A stretch of DNA of 64,000 bases from a bacterium MS4 (GCA_000752215.1 CCFG01000009.1:169238-233237), one strand, 5' to 3'; positions 51,526-60,606 are shown, counted from the first letter of the stretch. Program-made: numbers and translations. Notes: a model not told the origin generated them from the sequence alone.

Positions 51526-51720
51526 TTACAGCGTTTGAACGAATTCCCTGATGCTTTCCAGTTCCCCCGTCAGCGGTACGCCGATCACCTTTGACAGGGC
51601 CTGGTTCAGCTCTTCGTACTGATCGCCGGTGGTAATAATCCGCTCGGACTGGTGTTCCTTCAGCAATGCAATCCGGCGGTCGAGTTCGTTGATTACCGCC
51701 TTTTTGATGTCTTTGCTCAT
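51526..51720 (-). CDS. Hypothetical small helical protein
   Basis: 64 residues beginning SKDIKKAVINELDRRIALLKEH, mostly alpha-helical and charged. ATG at 51720 is chosen from AAGGGAAG upstream; a longer frame exists but has no ribosome site. No family recognised. Forms a two-gene unit with the 62-residue gene after it. Confidence 0.5.
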   Translation of the reverse strand: MSKDIKKAVINELDRRIALLKEHQSERIITTGDQYEELNQALSKVIGVPLTGELESIREFVQTL

Positions 51721-51930
51721 GAAAGCACTTCCCTTCGCGGTTAGTATGTGTTTTCGGGGCGAGAGTATGCGCTCCGTCCGGCATCGGACCGCATGAAGGG
51801 AATGCATTTCGGGGATCATTAGACTATTGGACAAAATTGTGCTATAATTTTAAAAAATTGAAAATATAGAACATGGTTGAAAACAAAAAAAGCGCCAGGT
51901 TATCTATAAATAATAAATTTAGGAGTAAAT

Positions 51931-53265
51931 ATGGATTTTAAAGACCTTAACCTCAGCCGCAGAATTTTAGATGCACTTGAGAAAGAAAACTATGCCGTAC
52001 CGACGCCCATTCAGGAGCAGGCAATTCCGCTTGTGCTCGCCGGCAGGGACCTTCTTGGGTGCGCACAGACCGGCACCGGCAAAACAGCGGCTTTTGCGGT
52101 GCCGATTTTACAGCTTTTAAGCGGCCGCCCGGCAGACCCAAAAGAGCCGAGGAAAATTCGTTCCCTGGTTCTGACTCCCACAAGGGAGCTCGCCCTTCAG
52201 ATTTATGAAAGCTTTCATTCCTACGGCCGCTACACGCGCCTGCATACCTGTGTGGTGTTCGGCGGCGTATCCCAGAAAATGCAGGTGGAAAAGCTCCGCC
52301 GCGGCGTGGACATTCTGGTTGCGACTCCCGGCAGGCTGAACGACCTGATGAATCAGGGATATATTCAGCTGAAAAATATCGAAATCCTCGTTCTGGATGA
52401 AGCCGACCGCATGCTGGATATGGGCTTTATCGCAGACGTAAAAAAAATCATTGCCAAAATCCCGCAGAAGCGGCAGACGCTTCTGTTTTCGGCGACCATG
52501 CCCAAAGAGATCGAAGAAATGGTCGACACCCTGTTGGTCGACCCGGCAAAGGTGGAAATTACGCCCCCGGCAACAACGGTCGACAGGATCGATCAGTCCC
52601 TGTATTTTGTGGACAAGGATAATAAACGGAAGCTGCTGGTCTCCCTTCTGGACGATTCGTCCATCCGTTCCGCGCTGGTATTTACCCGGACGAAGCACGG
52701 CGCAGACAGGGTGGTAAGAGAGCTGGAAAAGGCAAACATCAACGCGCAGGCCATTCACGGGAACAAATCGCAGAATGCCCGCCAGACGGCGCTGAACAGC
52801 TTTAAAAACGGCAGCATCCGCGTGCTTGTGGCCACGGATATCGCCGCGAGGGGGATCGATATTGAGGAATTATCCTGCGTGTTCAACTACGACCTCCCCG
52901 AGGTCCCCGAGACCTATGTGCACCGCATCGGCCGGACCGGCCGGGCGGGATTGAGCGGTACGGCGGTTTCCTTCTGCTGCATCGACGAAAAGCCGGACCT
53001 GCGCAATATTCAGAAGCTGATCGGGAAAACCATTCCGGTGGTGCAGGACAATCCCTACCCCATGCTGATTACCACCCCGACTCCGAAGTCGGAGCTCCGC
53101 CGCCGCCGTACCATGGCGCCCGGCGCCGAACCCAGAAAAAAGGTCTCCGCCAAAAAAGAGACAGCCGGAAAAAGCGGCTTTGCCGAAAGTTCGAAAGGCA
53201 AGCCGCCCGCTAAAAAATATACGGAGAAACCGAAATGGAAGAAAACGTATCCCCGTAAGGGATAG
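51931..53265 (+). CDS. DEAD-box ATP-dependent RNA helicase (RhlE/CshA type)
   Basis: 444 residues. All core motifs are present: Q motif (PTPIQEQAIP), AQTGTGKT, PTRELA, DEADRMLDMGF, SAT, ARGIDIE and HRIGRTGR. The C-terminal ~70 residues are basic and low-complexity (Lys/Pro/Arg-rich), a typical RNA-binding tail of RhlE-like helicases acting in ribosome assembly or mRNA decay. TTAGGAG precedes the ATG. Confidence 0.93.
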   Translation: MDFKDLNLSRRILDALEKENYAVPTPIQEQAIPLVLAGRDLLGCAQTGTGKTAAFAVPILQLLSGRPADPKEPRKIRSLVLTPTRELALQIYESFHSYGRYTRLHTCVVFGGVSQKMQVEKLRRGVDILVATPGRLNDLMNQGYIQLKNIEILVLDEADRMLDMGFIADVKKIIAKIPQKRQTLLFSATMPKEIEEMVDTLLVDPAKVEITPPATTVDRIDQSLYFVDKDNKRKLLVSLLDDSSIRSALVFTRTKHGADRVVRELEKANINAQAIHGNKSQNARQTALNSFKNGSIRVLVATDIAARGIDIEELSCVFNYDLPEVPETYVHRIGRTGRAGLSGTAVSFCCIDEKPDLRNIQKLIGKTIPVVQDNPYPMLITTPTPKSELRRRRTMAPGAEPRKKVSAKKETAGKSGFAESSKGKPPAKKYTEKPKWKKTYPRKG

Positions 53266-53321
53266 TGCTTGTCCGTTTCGGCTTCGACTCCGAAAAACGG
53301 CCCGAAATTTCCGGGCCGGTC

Positions 53322-53356
53322 AAAGGAGGCAGGATTTTTCCTGCCTCCTTTTATTT
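53322..53356. terminator. Bidirectional terminator between the helicase and XRE genes
   Basis: AAAGGAGGCAGGA / TCCTGCCTCCTTT stem with T-rich right side; it abuts the XRE stop at 53351. Confidence 0.75.
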
Positions 53357-53674
53357 TTTGTGCTTTCGGTAAAAATACAGCATCTCAGCATACTCGTTCA
53401 CCTGCTGCCGGTCTGCGGGATGCATAGACCGTAACGTATTGGATAACGCGCTAAAGCAGCCGCTTTCCGTTGGTACGCCCAAAAGATAATCTGCCGAGAC
53501 ATGATAAAAAATACAAATTTTGGCCAGTGTTTTATAATCCGGGCTGCGTTTATCCTGCTCATAATTTCCGTAAACAGATGCGGAAATCCCTAGTTTTTGA
53601 GCCACATCCGACTGCTTCAGATCCAAATCCGTCCGCAATGCTTTCAATTTTTCTCCAAAAGATGCCTCCTTCAA
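53351..53674 (-). CDS. XRE-family HTH regulator divergent from the surface protein gene
   Basis: 107 residues. N-terminal Cro/CI helix-turn-helix (KLKALRTDLDLKQSDVAQKLGIS ... YGNYEQDKRSPDYKTLAKI), then SADYLLGV and a ~35-residue C-terminal helix. The start is uncertain: TTG at 53674 gives the fullest domain, while TTG at 53647 has GGAG closer. It is divergent from the 1032-residue surface protein, and the promoter of that gene contains a perfect 19-bp palindrome. Confidence 0.78.
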   Translation of the reverse strand: MKEASFGEKLKALRTDLDLKQSDVAQKLGISASVYGNYEQDKRSPDYKTLAKICIFYHVSADYLLGVPTESGCFSALSNTLRSMHPADRQQVNEYAEMLYFYRKHKK

Positions 53675-53771
53675 TTTTTACACCATCCTAAATAATATTT
53701 GTGATATCAAATAGTATAAAAGTAAATGGGAAACAGTCTTATTAGATTATGCGAAATGTTGTTTTTTATAC

Positions 53772-53800
53772 TTGAATACTGCATATTGCAGTATTATAAT
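53772..53800 (+). promoter_or_regulatory. Promoter of the surface protein gene
   Basis: TTGAAT (53772-53777), 17-bp spacer, TATAAT (53795-53800). The spacer is occupied by a palindromic operator. Confidence 0.75.
53776..53794. promoter_or_regulatory. 19-bp palindromic operator in the promoter spacer
   Basis: ATACTGCA-TAT-TGCAGTAT is a perfect inverted repeat that overlaps the end of the -35 box and fills the spacer up to the -10. A bound dimer would block RNA polymerase. The divergent XRE gene is the likely source of the repressor. Confidence 0.7.
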
Positions 53801-53911
53801 AAAATTTGTGATTAGAAAAAACCCAAAAAATGGGACGTGCGTACGTCAGGCAGAAAGGAGGGAGACGGCTGTTTCCATAAATACGCAGAAAAAAAGAAAG
53901 AAGGAGTAAAA

Positions 53912-56900
53912 ATGAAGATTCAGAAAAGGGCGCTTTCTCTGGTTTTAGCGCTCAGCATGGTCGTCACGGCTTTTTCCGGTACCGCGGCGTTTGCGGCGGA
54001 TGAATCCAGCCTGCAAGAGGTTTATGTGGACAGCGGGACGGAAGGAGGCCATTACACCAGTCTGGAAGACGCCATTGAACATGTTAACGAAGGCGGCACG
54101 GTTTATCTGAACAAGGATGTCGAATCAGATAAACCCGTCATCATCACCAAATCCGTTATAATTGACGGAAAGGAACATACCTTGTCCTTTACCGGGCTGG
54201 AAGACGTAACCTCCACGGAGGATGACGGACTGATCTTTAAACAAACCGATACTAACATCAACGCTGAGGTCAAAGATTTGACCGTAGACGCGGGGCTGAA
54301 AAACCCTGAAACATGGGTGGGAACGTACGCGATTCACGTTTACAATGCAACCGCCACGCTGGAAAACGTAACCGCCACAGGCGGTAATGGGGGCATTCTG
54401 GTAAACGGCTCCGACGTTACATTGGAAGGCACCGTTGATGTGTCTGGCAATGGGTTCGGCGGAATCGAGGTTTCCAAAGGGCAGGGCCTGGAAAATGACC
54501 CGGAATTAAACGCCGACGGGGCTGAGTTAATCAATACTACGGAGGCCTGTCTGCTGCCGACTATCTGGGAGGACGGGGTAGAGGGTACGGTAACTGCTTC
54601 GGACGACCTTATTAAAACGCAGGTAACGACGAAGGACGATAACACGCAGGCTCAATATTACCTCAATAAGGAGAACGCTCTGTTTCCGCTTCCTATTGAC
54701 GCAGAGCATTCAGGAAATATTCTGAAAATCGGATGGCCGGATGAGCTAAAAATCGCATTTAATAATTTTACGCTTCGGGCGGAAGTCTCTGGTTTCGAAT
54801 CGGAACCTACCGCAGACGATTGGAAAACTTTCATTAAGGAAAAGGCCAAACCCGAAGATGATAATGAAAACATTTTAGACTTACCTGTCACCTATACGCT
54901 TTCCATGGAGGATGCAGAGGATGCGGAGCATGCAGGTTTCACGCTGACAGACGAGGCTTCGATGAAAGTAACGATGCAGATCAGTAAGGACGGCAATATA
55001 ATGACGGGCATTAGGAGCGTTAGCCTAAGCGGCATCGCCCTTGATGATTCGGACGTTGCAAACAGAGATTTGGGGAATGCTAATGTATCTATTATTACCC
55101 GCTACGCAACGAAGAAGTATCCGTCAGGAAGAATCGCTACCTTTAAAGGGGTAGAGATCGGTACGCTTACTCGCAAAGACAATACTCTGAGCAAAACACT
55201 GACATTGATGGAAGGTTTTACAACAGAGCTTTCGGTTGAGGTGACGGAAGACACTACCCCGCCGGTAGAAGAGAAAACCATTGTCCGCTTTGCCGACTCC
55301 GACAAAACACAAAGATGTTTGAAAGGGACCGACGTGAGCGATATTCATTTCCCAAGTACTTTGCAGGTGAGCTATTCCGACAAAACAAGCGAAACACTCA
55401 AAGACATCAAATGGGAATGCAAGAATGGATTTACACCGGATAAAGAGGGTAATTATGTCTTTGCGCCGATACTCGATGGTTATAAAGTGGCAGAGGGAAT
55501 ACACATTCCGACTTTCACCGTATCCATTTATTCAGATGACATCAAGCCCGTAACAGGCATAAGGTTGGCTACCAGATTTCACCACGTCGGCCCGCTGAAT
55601 GTTACGCAGCAGTTGAGAGCGACGTTTACCCCTTCCAACGCCACAAATAAAAATGTCACATGGGCAAGCTCCAATCCGGGGGTTGCCACGATTGACCAAA
55701 ACGGCTTGATGACTTATGTTACATATGGCAAGACGACAATCACTGTCACCACTGAGGACGGCGGGTACACTGCTTCCTGCGAGGTAACCGTCCAGAGTCA
55801 GGAAGATTATGACAAGGAAGTAGAGGACGCTCAAAAATCGGTTGAAGCGCTTCCGAAAGCCTCCGACGCGGATGTTAACGATTCGGATACGGCGGATGCC
55901 ATCAAAGACGCGGTGTCCAACGTTCAGCATTACGGCGAGGACGTTACGAAAAAACTGGATGCCGCCGCAGTTGATAACCTGGAGTCCCTGCTTGCAAAGC
56001 TGACGGATGACGTTGTCACAAAGACGGTATCTGTGGACAATGGAAACATTCAAGACAGCGGCAAAAAAATAACAGAGCAGCCGTCCGTATCCGGGCTTTT
56101 GCTCGCTTCCGGAATCTCGGGGGACGAGACGGAGGAAACCCCGGTCGAATTGGAGATGAAGCAGATTGTTCCCACAGCGGAGAACGCGCTTCTCGCGTTT
56201 GAACTGAACCTTTCCGTTGACGGAGAGGACACGCACGATCTTGCCATCCCGGTGACCGTTACGTTTAAGATTCCGGATTCTTTCACCTATAATTCTTCCA
56301 GAACCTATCAAATCCAGCACATAAATGAGGAAGAGGATATCAATGAGTTGTTGGACCTGACCTTTAACGGCAGATACGCTTCCTTTACGACGTCTTCTTT
56401 CTCGACCTTCACTTTGGTTTCAACTCCCAAAAATTCAGGCTCGGACCCTGATTCGAACCATCATCATTCCAGCTCCGGCTCCGGTTCCACCCCTTCCGTG
56501 ACTCCATCCGTTTCCACCTTCGTGAGTGACACAACGATGGATTTCAGCGTGAACGGTGCCTATCAGTTCAAAATTACCAGCACGAACGGCGCGGCTCCGT
56601 CGCTTGTCGCCGGTACGCCGGGAGTCTTTGAAACACAGCTTGTCAGCACATCCGGCAGCGATTATTACTTTAAGCTGACAGCTATCGGCAAGCCCGGCGA
56701 ACAGACCGGAATTTATGTCAATGGTGTAAAGCTGCTGGTCGCTACTGTGGGAACCGCGGCTTCCTCCGTGAAGAGCGATACCACAAAGCCAATCAGGGTT
56801 TCCCAAGGAAAAACGTATGTTTTCAAACTGACGGCTGACGAAAAACCGGCCTTTGTTTCGGGAAATTCTCAGGTGTTTCAGGCGAAATTTGTAAAGCAAT

Positions 56901-57010
56901 CCGGAAAGGATTATTTCTATCAGGTAACAGCGGTAGGAAAAGCCGGACAGTCGGCGGGATTCTATATCAATTCCGACAAAACGCCTGTTACGGTCGCTAC
57001 GGTCGCTTAA
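53912..57010 (+). CDS. Large secreted surface protein with beta-helix, Big_2-like domain and C-terminal repeats
   Basis: 1032 residues. Signal peptide (1-28, ending AAFAAD). The next ~200 residues look like a right-handed parallel beta-helix (short repeating strands: GTVYLNKDV, VIIDGKEHTLSF, NATATLENVTATGG, GNGFGGIEVS). Spacer beta domains follow. A Big_2-type Ig-like domain lies at about 550-630 (IKPVTGIRLA ... VTWASSNPGVATID ... TITVTTEDG), then a helical Asp/Ala-rich stretch, a Ser/His linker (SNHHHSSSGSGS) and two tandem ~75-residue repeats to the end (each with YQFKIT/YVFKLT, DYYFKLTAIGK/DYFYQVTAVGK and GIYVN/GFYIN). No sortase motif or membrane anchor. AAGGAG precedes the ATG at 53912. 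Likely adhesive or wall-associated. Confidence 0.82.
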   Translation: MKIQKRALSLVLALSMVVTAFSGTAAFAADESSLQEVYVDSGTEGGHYTSLEDAIEHVNEGGTVYLNKDVESDKPVIITKSVIIDGKEHTLSFTGLEDVTSTEDDGLIFKQTDTNINAEVKDLTVDAGLKNPETWVGTYAIHVYNATATLENVTATGGNGGILVNGSDVTLEGTVDVSGNGFGGIEVSKGQGLENDPELNADGAELINTTEACLLPTIWEDGVEGTVTASDDLIKTQVTTKDDNTQAQYYLNKENALFPLPIDAEHSGNILKIGWPDELKIAFNNFTLRAEVSGFESEPTADDWKTFIKEKAKPEDDNENILDLPVTYTLSMEDAEDAEHAGFTLTDEASMKVTMQISKDGNIMTGIRSVSLSGIALDDSDVANRDLGNANVSIITRYATKKYPSGRIATFKGVEIGTLTRKDNTLSKTLTLMEGFTTELSVEVTEDTTPPVEEKTIVRFADSDKTQRCLKGTDVSDIHFPSTLQVSYSDKTSETLKDIKWECKNGFTPDKEGNYVFAPILDGYKVAEGIHIPTFTVSIYSDDIKPVTGIRLATRFHHVGPLNVTQQLRATFTPSNATNKNVTWASSNPGVATIDQNGLMTYVTYGKTTITVTTEDGGYTASCEVTVQSQEDYDKEVEDAQKSVEALPKASDADVNDSDTADAIKDAVSNVQHYGEDVTKKLDAAAVDNLESLLAKLTDDVVTKTVSVDNGNIQDSGKKITEQPSVSGLLLASGISGDETEETPVELEMKQIVPTAENALLAFELNLSVDGEDTHDLAIPVTVTFKIPDSFTYNSSRTYQIQHINEEEDINELLDLTFNGRYASFTTSSFSTFTLVSTPKNSGSDPDSNHHHSSSGSGSTPSVTPSVSTFVSDTTMDFSVNGAYQFKITSTNGAAPSLVAGTPGVFETQLVSTSGSDYYFKLTAIGKPGEQTGIYVNGVKLLVATVGTAASSVKSDTTKPIRVSQGKTYVFKLTADEKPAFVSGNSQVFQAKFVKQSGKDYFYQVTAVGKAGQSAGFYINSDKTPVTVATVA

Positions 57011-57045
57011 TCTGTTTCCACCGGCCCCGGAAGGGGTAAAAAACA

Positions 57046-57090
57046 GGGACTGCCACAAAATTTGCGTTTTGCGGCAGTCCCTTCATTTTT
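57046..57090 (+). terminator. Terminator after the surface protein gene
   Basis: GGGACTGCCACAAAA / TTTTGCGGCAGTCCC stem, followed by TTCATTTTT. Confidence 0.85.
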
Positions 57091-57093
57091 ATC

Positions 57094-57123
57094 TTGACAT
57101 AACAATAAATGTTATGATATAAT
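57094..57123 (+). promoter_or_regulatory. Promoter of the HTH-MFS operon
   Basis: TTGACA (57094-57099), 18-bp spacer, TATAAT (57118-57123). Confidence 0.8.
57098..57116. promoter_or_regulatory. Operator dyad 1 of the HTH-MFS operon
   Basis: Perfect inverted repeat CATAACA-N5-TGTTATG lying in the promoter spacer. The identical dyad occurs at 57130-57148. Confidence 0.75.
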
Positions 57124-57129
57124 CCTAAA

Positions 57130-57148
57130 CATAACAACTATTGTTATG
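57130..57148. promoter_or_regulatory. Operator dyad 2 of the HTH-MFS operon
   Basis: Second perfect CATAACA-N5-TGTTATG, centred 32 bp (about three helix turns) from dyad 1 and covering the expected transcription start. It ends next to the ribosome site of the regulator gene. Confidence 0.75.
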
Positions 57149-57160
57149 TTGGAGGCCGAT

Positions 57161-57718
57161 ATGGAACGGAAGACCCTTTATCTTACCACGGAAAAAGAAC
57201 TGAGAACTTATATGCATCCTCTGCGCCAAAAGATTTTGTTCCTTTTGGGGCGCAATAAAGACGGAATGACGGCAAAGCAGCTGGCGGACGCGCTGGGAGT
57301 TGCTCCGTCCAGCGCGGGGCATCATCTTGCCGAGTTGGAAGCCGCCGGTCTTGCGGAGCTTGCGCGCACCGAGAAGATTCACGGCTTTACGGCGAAGTTT
57401 TACCGGGCGACGAATGTGAGTATCAGTCTGGGAAAGCTGCCCGCGGAGGCGGCGGGCGTCCGGCGCGCGGTGCTGCAGAACCATGTCAGCGAGAATTTTA
57501 ACCGCTGGGCCGACACGATGGATTCCTCTGATAAATCCGGTGTGCCGTCCTCTCCTGAGATCGGAGAACTTCTTTCAGGTACGCTCTATCTGAGCAAACA
57601 GGACATGGCTGTCCTGAACAAGCTCCGTGCCTTCTGCGACGCGCACGCGCAGCCGGTGGAGGGAACCGCGCCCTATGAATTCACATTGTTCTATGCCCGC
57701 ACCGGGGATGAAGAATAA
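57161..57718 (+). CDS. ArsR-like winged-helix regulator
   Basis: 185 residues. Winged helix at about 17-75 (MHPLRQKILFLLGRNKDGMTAKQLADALGVAPSSAGHHLAELEAAGLAEL), then a ~100-residue C-terminal part ending in an EFTLFYARTGD segment. ATG at 57161 is five bases after GGAGG; the earlier in-frame ATG at 57146 lies within operator dyad 2. It probably represses its own operon through the two dyads; the inducer is unknown but should relate to the MFS cargo. Confidence 0.82.
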   Translation: MERKTLYLTTEKELRTYMHPLRQKILFLLGRNKDGMTAKQLADALGVAPSSAGHHLAELEAAGLAELARTEKIHGFTAKFYRATNVSISLGKLPAEAAGVRRAVLQNHVSENFNRWADTMDSSDKSGVPSSPEIGELLSGTLYLSKQDMAVLNKLRAFCDAHAQPVEGTAPYEFTLFYARTGDEE

Positions 57719-57746
57719 TAATCTCACTTTAAGAACAGGAGCAGCT

Positions 57747-59021
57747 ATGAAATTGAAAATCAAAGACAGCTTTTCAGCTTATAACGGTCTGCCAAAGGAA
57801 ATATATCTGTTGTTTACCGCCCGCATCATCACCAGCATCGGTTCCTTTGTGCTCCCGCTTCTTACACTGATTCTTTCCCAGAAGCTGGGCATGTCGGAAA
57901 CGGAGACCGGAAATTTTGCCGCTCTTTTAATTCTCTCTCAGGGACCGTGCCTGCTTTTGGGAGGAAAGCTGATCGACGCGATCGGCCAGAAGAAAATGCT
58001 GGTTTTCTGCCAGACGCTGGGTGCGCTTTTCTATTTTATGTGCGGATTCATCAAAGACCATACCACGCTTCTGGTGTTCATCATGATTGCGGCCGATCTG
58101 TTTGTGGCCGCCTCTCCCGCGTACCAGACCATGGTGGCAAGGCTCACCGTGCCGGACAACAGAAAGGCTTCCTACTCCCTTCTTTATCTCGGAATCAATA
58201 TCGGTATGGCAGTCAGCCCGCTGATCGGCGGACTGCTGTTTGAAAAGCACCTGCCGCTTTTATTTATTCTGGACGCGGTAACGTCCCTGCTGTCGACCGG
58301 CCTGATTGCCCTGTACATCAGGCTTCCGAAAGAAAACCCGCGGGAGGATCCCGATCCTGCCGCCCCTGCGCAGACCGGCAGACACGTTTTCTCAGTTGTG
58401 GTTTTGAAAAACACCCCAGTGCTGCTCTTTTTCCTTTTATTTCTGTTTGTCTTTGATTTTACCTATATTCAATGGAGCTTTATGCTGCCGCTGCAGTTCC
58501 ATGAGCTGTACGGATCGAACGGAGCCCGTTTTTACAGCTTTATCAGCATTGTCAACCCCGTCATCTGCACCGTCTTTACTCCGCTGCTGACGAAGCTGAC
58601 CGCGAAATACCATCCGCTTGCGGTTGTGACCGGCGGGGGAATCTGCTACTTTGCGTCTTATGTCCTGTTTGCCTTTGCAAAGAATATTCCCGTCTTTTTG
58701 ATTGCCGGCACGCTGTACACCTTTGGAGAAATATTGATCGTGATCAATCTCGGGGCGTTTATCGCGGAACATTCCCCCGACGCCTACCTTGGCCGGATGA
58801 ACGCGGTCCGCCTGTTCCTGCAGGGAACCGCCAACGCGCTGGGTCCGCTGGTGATGGGAAGGGTCCTGCCCTTTTCCGGTTACCGATTCTCCTGGCTGCT
58901 TGTGGCGGCGGTTGCGCTGGCAGGCTCCGTGGGAATGTATTTTCTTAACAAAGAAGACACCAAAGTGCAGGTTGTTCCGAATGGGGATAGCGATGATGTA
59001 TTGACAGAACAAATCGAGTGA
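57747..59021 (+). CDS. MFS transporter
   Basis: 424 residues, about 12 membrane segments. Typical MFS loop GGKLIDAIGQKKML between helices 2 and 3. The start ATG at 57747 follows AGGAGC by six bases, 28 bases after the regulator stop. Pairing with an autoregulated winged-helix repressor suggests a drug or metabolite efflux pump. Cargo unknown. Confidence 0.85.
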   Translation: MKLKIKDSFSAYNGLPKEIYLLFTARIITSIGSFVLPLLTLILSQKLGMSETETGNFAALLILSQGPCLLLGGKLIDAIGQKKMLVFCQTLGALFYFMCGFIKDHTTLLVFIMIAADLFVAASPAYQTMVARLTVPDNRKASYSLLYLGINIGMAVSPLIGGLLFEKHLPLLFILDAVTSLLSTGLIALYIRLPKENPREDPDPAAPAQTGRHVFSVVVLKNTPVLLFFLLFLFVFDFTYIQWSFMLPLQFHELYGSNGARFYSFISIVNPVICTVFTPLLTKLTAKYHPLAVVTGGGICYFASYVLFAFAKNIPVFLIAGTLYTFGEILIVINLGAFIAEHSPDAYLGRMNAVRLFLQGTANALGPLVMGRVLPFSGYRFSWLLVAAVALAGSVGMYFLNKEDTKVQVVPNGDSDDVLTEQIE

Positions 59022-59036
59022 TTTTCCATAATTTGG

Positions 59037-59102
59037 GGCGGTGCTTCCAAATACAGCATCAGGTCCGGCAAAGCGCTTGTTACGGCCGCCACTGTCGTTT
59101 AA
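59037..59102 (+). pseudogene. Decayed C-terminal fragment of a surface protein repeat
   Basis: In frame to a TAA at 59100-59102, the last codons read SGKALVTAATVV, matching the end of the surface protein (SDKTPVTVATVA). The match continues past the stop: both are followed by TCTGTTTC and then CCCGGAAGGGG/CCCGAAAGGG-TAAAAA. No start or upstream domain remains. It is a remnant of a second copy of the gene end, now behind the MFS gene. Confidence 0.65.
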
Positions 59103-59130
59103 TCTGTTTCAATCAGTTCCCGAAAGGGTA

Positions 59131-59165
59131 AAAAGAAAGCCGGCGCGATTTTACGCGTCGGCTTT
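59131..59165 (-). terminator. Terminator after the 73-residue protein gene
   Basis: GAAAGCCGACGCG / CGCGCCGGCTTTC stem, followed on the minus strand by TTTTTACCC. Confidence 0.65.
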
Positions 59166-59185
59166 CCGTATGTATCGGTTTTTTT

Positions 59186-59407
59186 CTACAGCTTGAATTC
59201 CTCCGCGCTGTGCGGTTTGAGCGCAGGCATGCTTACGGGGGTGCGCTTTAAGGGGTCGTAGACAAAACGGCTGCAGCCGCCGTCGGGGTCCAGGTATCTT
59301 CCCAGCCTGCACACGCTTGCGCCGTCGAAGTCGGAGCTGTTTTCGCAGTGCCGGCAGTCTGTTTCTATATGATTGCCGAAAAGCTTTGCTTTCTTTTTTC
59401 CAAACAT
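59186..59407 (-). CDS. Small cysteine-containing protein
   Basis: 73 residues with Cys in TDCRHCENS, SVCRLGRYL and GGCSRFVYDPLKRTP, a four-Cys pattern that could hold zinc or form a ribbon, then a Pro-rich tail. Small proteins with a similar C-x2-C ... C ... C layout ending in YDPLKR occur widely in Clostridia without known function. Single gene. Confidence 0.6.
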   Translation of the reverse strand: MFGKKKAKLFGNHIETDCRHCENSSDFDGASVCRLGRYLDPDGGCSRFVYDPLKRTPVSMPALKPHSAEEFKL

Positions 59408-59502
59408 GTTGATTCTCCTATAGGGTTTCCCGCCCGCCGTAAGCGGGCGATTTTTAAAATTCCTGTATTTTCCATCCGAAATTTGACAATATTATTATAA
59501 CA

Positions 59503-60564
59503 TTATTCTTCCTTCATTTCCAGCTTTTCGCGCGGCAGGCTGAAAATCAGCGCCGCGCAGAGCGCGATCAGCGCGGCGGCTGCGGGGACGGAGCCGGAAA
59601 AGTTCCCCGCGAGCTGCTGGGACGTTGTGCTGAACACCTCTACATCCTCCGGAAAGATACACAGCAGAGCCCAGGTGAGCGCCGCGGCGGTAATGCCGTG
59701 GAGCAGACGGAACAGCATAAAACGGGGCAGGTTCACACGGATATTGGAAACGGCGGACAAAACCTGGAAATGGACGCAGATGCCGCCCCAGCCGATCGCG
59801 AGCGAAACCGCCCACAGCGGCACCCCGAGCTTTGCAAGGTCGGAGCAGCCGCCCGTTACCTCCAGCAGAGCCGAAAGCGCCGCGGCAGCGCGCGGCCCCG
59901 TCGCCCACTGGCGCAGCAAATTCAGGAAAGCCGCGAACAGAATGACAAAGCAGCACATGTTGATCATGGCGCGCGCCGCGTCAGCAGCGGACAGAATCAG
60001 GGCATCCGCAGCCCGGTTCCTGACGCGCTTTTTCCCCGCCCGGGGAGCGGGAGCTTCATTTTCCTCGCCGATGCTGCACACAAGGGCCAGAACCAGGGAT
60101 GCGACAAGCTGTGAAATCAGCAGGATGACACCTGAGCGCTCGTCGTGCAGGAATCCGACCCCAACGGCGGTAATCACGAACGCGGGACCGGAATTGACAC
60201 AGAAGCAGAGCATGCGGGAAGCCTGTTTTTCGCTGACGGAACCATTTTCATAAAGCGCCGCGATACCGCGCGCCCCGGTCGGGTATCCGCCGATCGCGCT
60301 CATTAAAATGGTCGCGGCACAACTGCCCGGCAGCTTCAGAACACTGCGGCACGGAACCTCAAATACCCGTCCTATTTTTTCCGACAGCCCGCTTTTGACC
60401 ACAAAAACGGAAAGCACCATAAACGGATACAGCGAGGGGACGAGAATCTGCAGGCAGTATCCGATTCCGTTTTTAGCCCCCGCCGTCGCCGCCGCAGGAA
60501 AAATCAGCAGCGCGCAGGCGGCCAGAAATGTTGCAGTCAGCAGCAGGCCCTGTTTTATTCTCAT
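59503..60564 (-). CDS. YlbJ-like sporulation integral membrane protein
   Basis: 353 residues, about eight membrane segments, with nucleoside-recognition (Gate) type halves: GYCLQILVPSLYPFMVLSVFV and SAIGGYPTGARGIAALYENG in the first, ILFAAFLNLLRQW and WGGICVHFQVLSAV in the second. These are typical of YlbJ and its paralogue SpoVV, the latter taking dipicolinic acid into the forespore. Assignment between them is not possible by eye. ATG at 60564 is preferred over an upstream in-frame start. Divergent from yqfC. Confidence 0.78.
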   Translation of the reverse strand: MRIKQGLLLTATFLAACALLIFPAAATAGAKNGIGYCLQILVPSLYPFMVLSVFVVKSGLSEKIGRVFEVPCRSVLKLPGSCAATILMSAIGGYPTGARGIAALYENGSVSEKQASRMLCFCVNSGPAFVITAVGVGFLHDERSGVILLISQLVASLVLALVCSIGEENEAPAPRAGKKRVRNRAADALILSAADAARAMINMCCFVILFAAFLNLLRQWATGPRAAAALSALLEVTGGCSDLAKLGVPLWAVSLAIGWGGICVHFQVLSAVSNIRVNLPRFMLFRLLHGITAAALTWALLCIFPEDVEVFSTTSQQLAGNFSGSVPAAAALIALCAALIFSLPREKLEMKEE

Positions 60565-60606
60565 GACGATCCACCCTTTCATAACCTTATATATATGTCG
60601 CCGCGC

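Noticed and set aside
55860..55990. Possible coiled-coil or helical repeat in the large surface protein considered as a separate gene
   Set aside because: Frame is continuous, no internal ribosome site.
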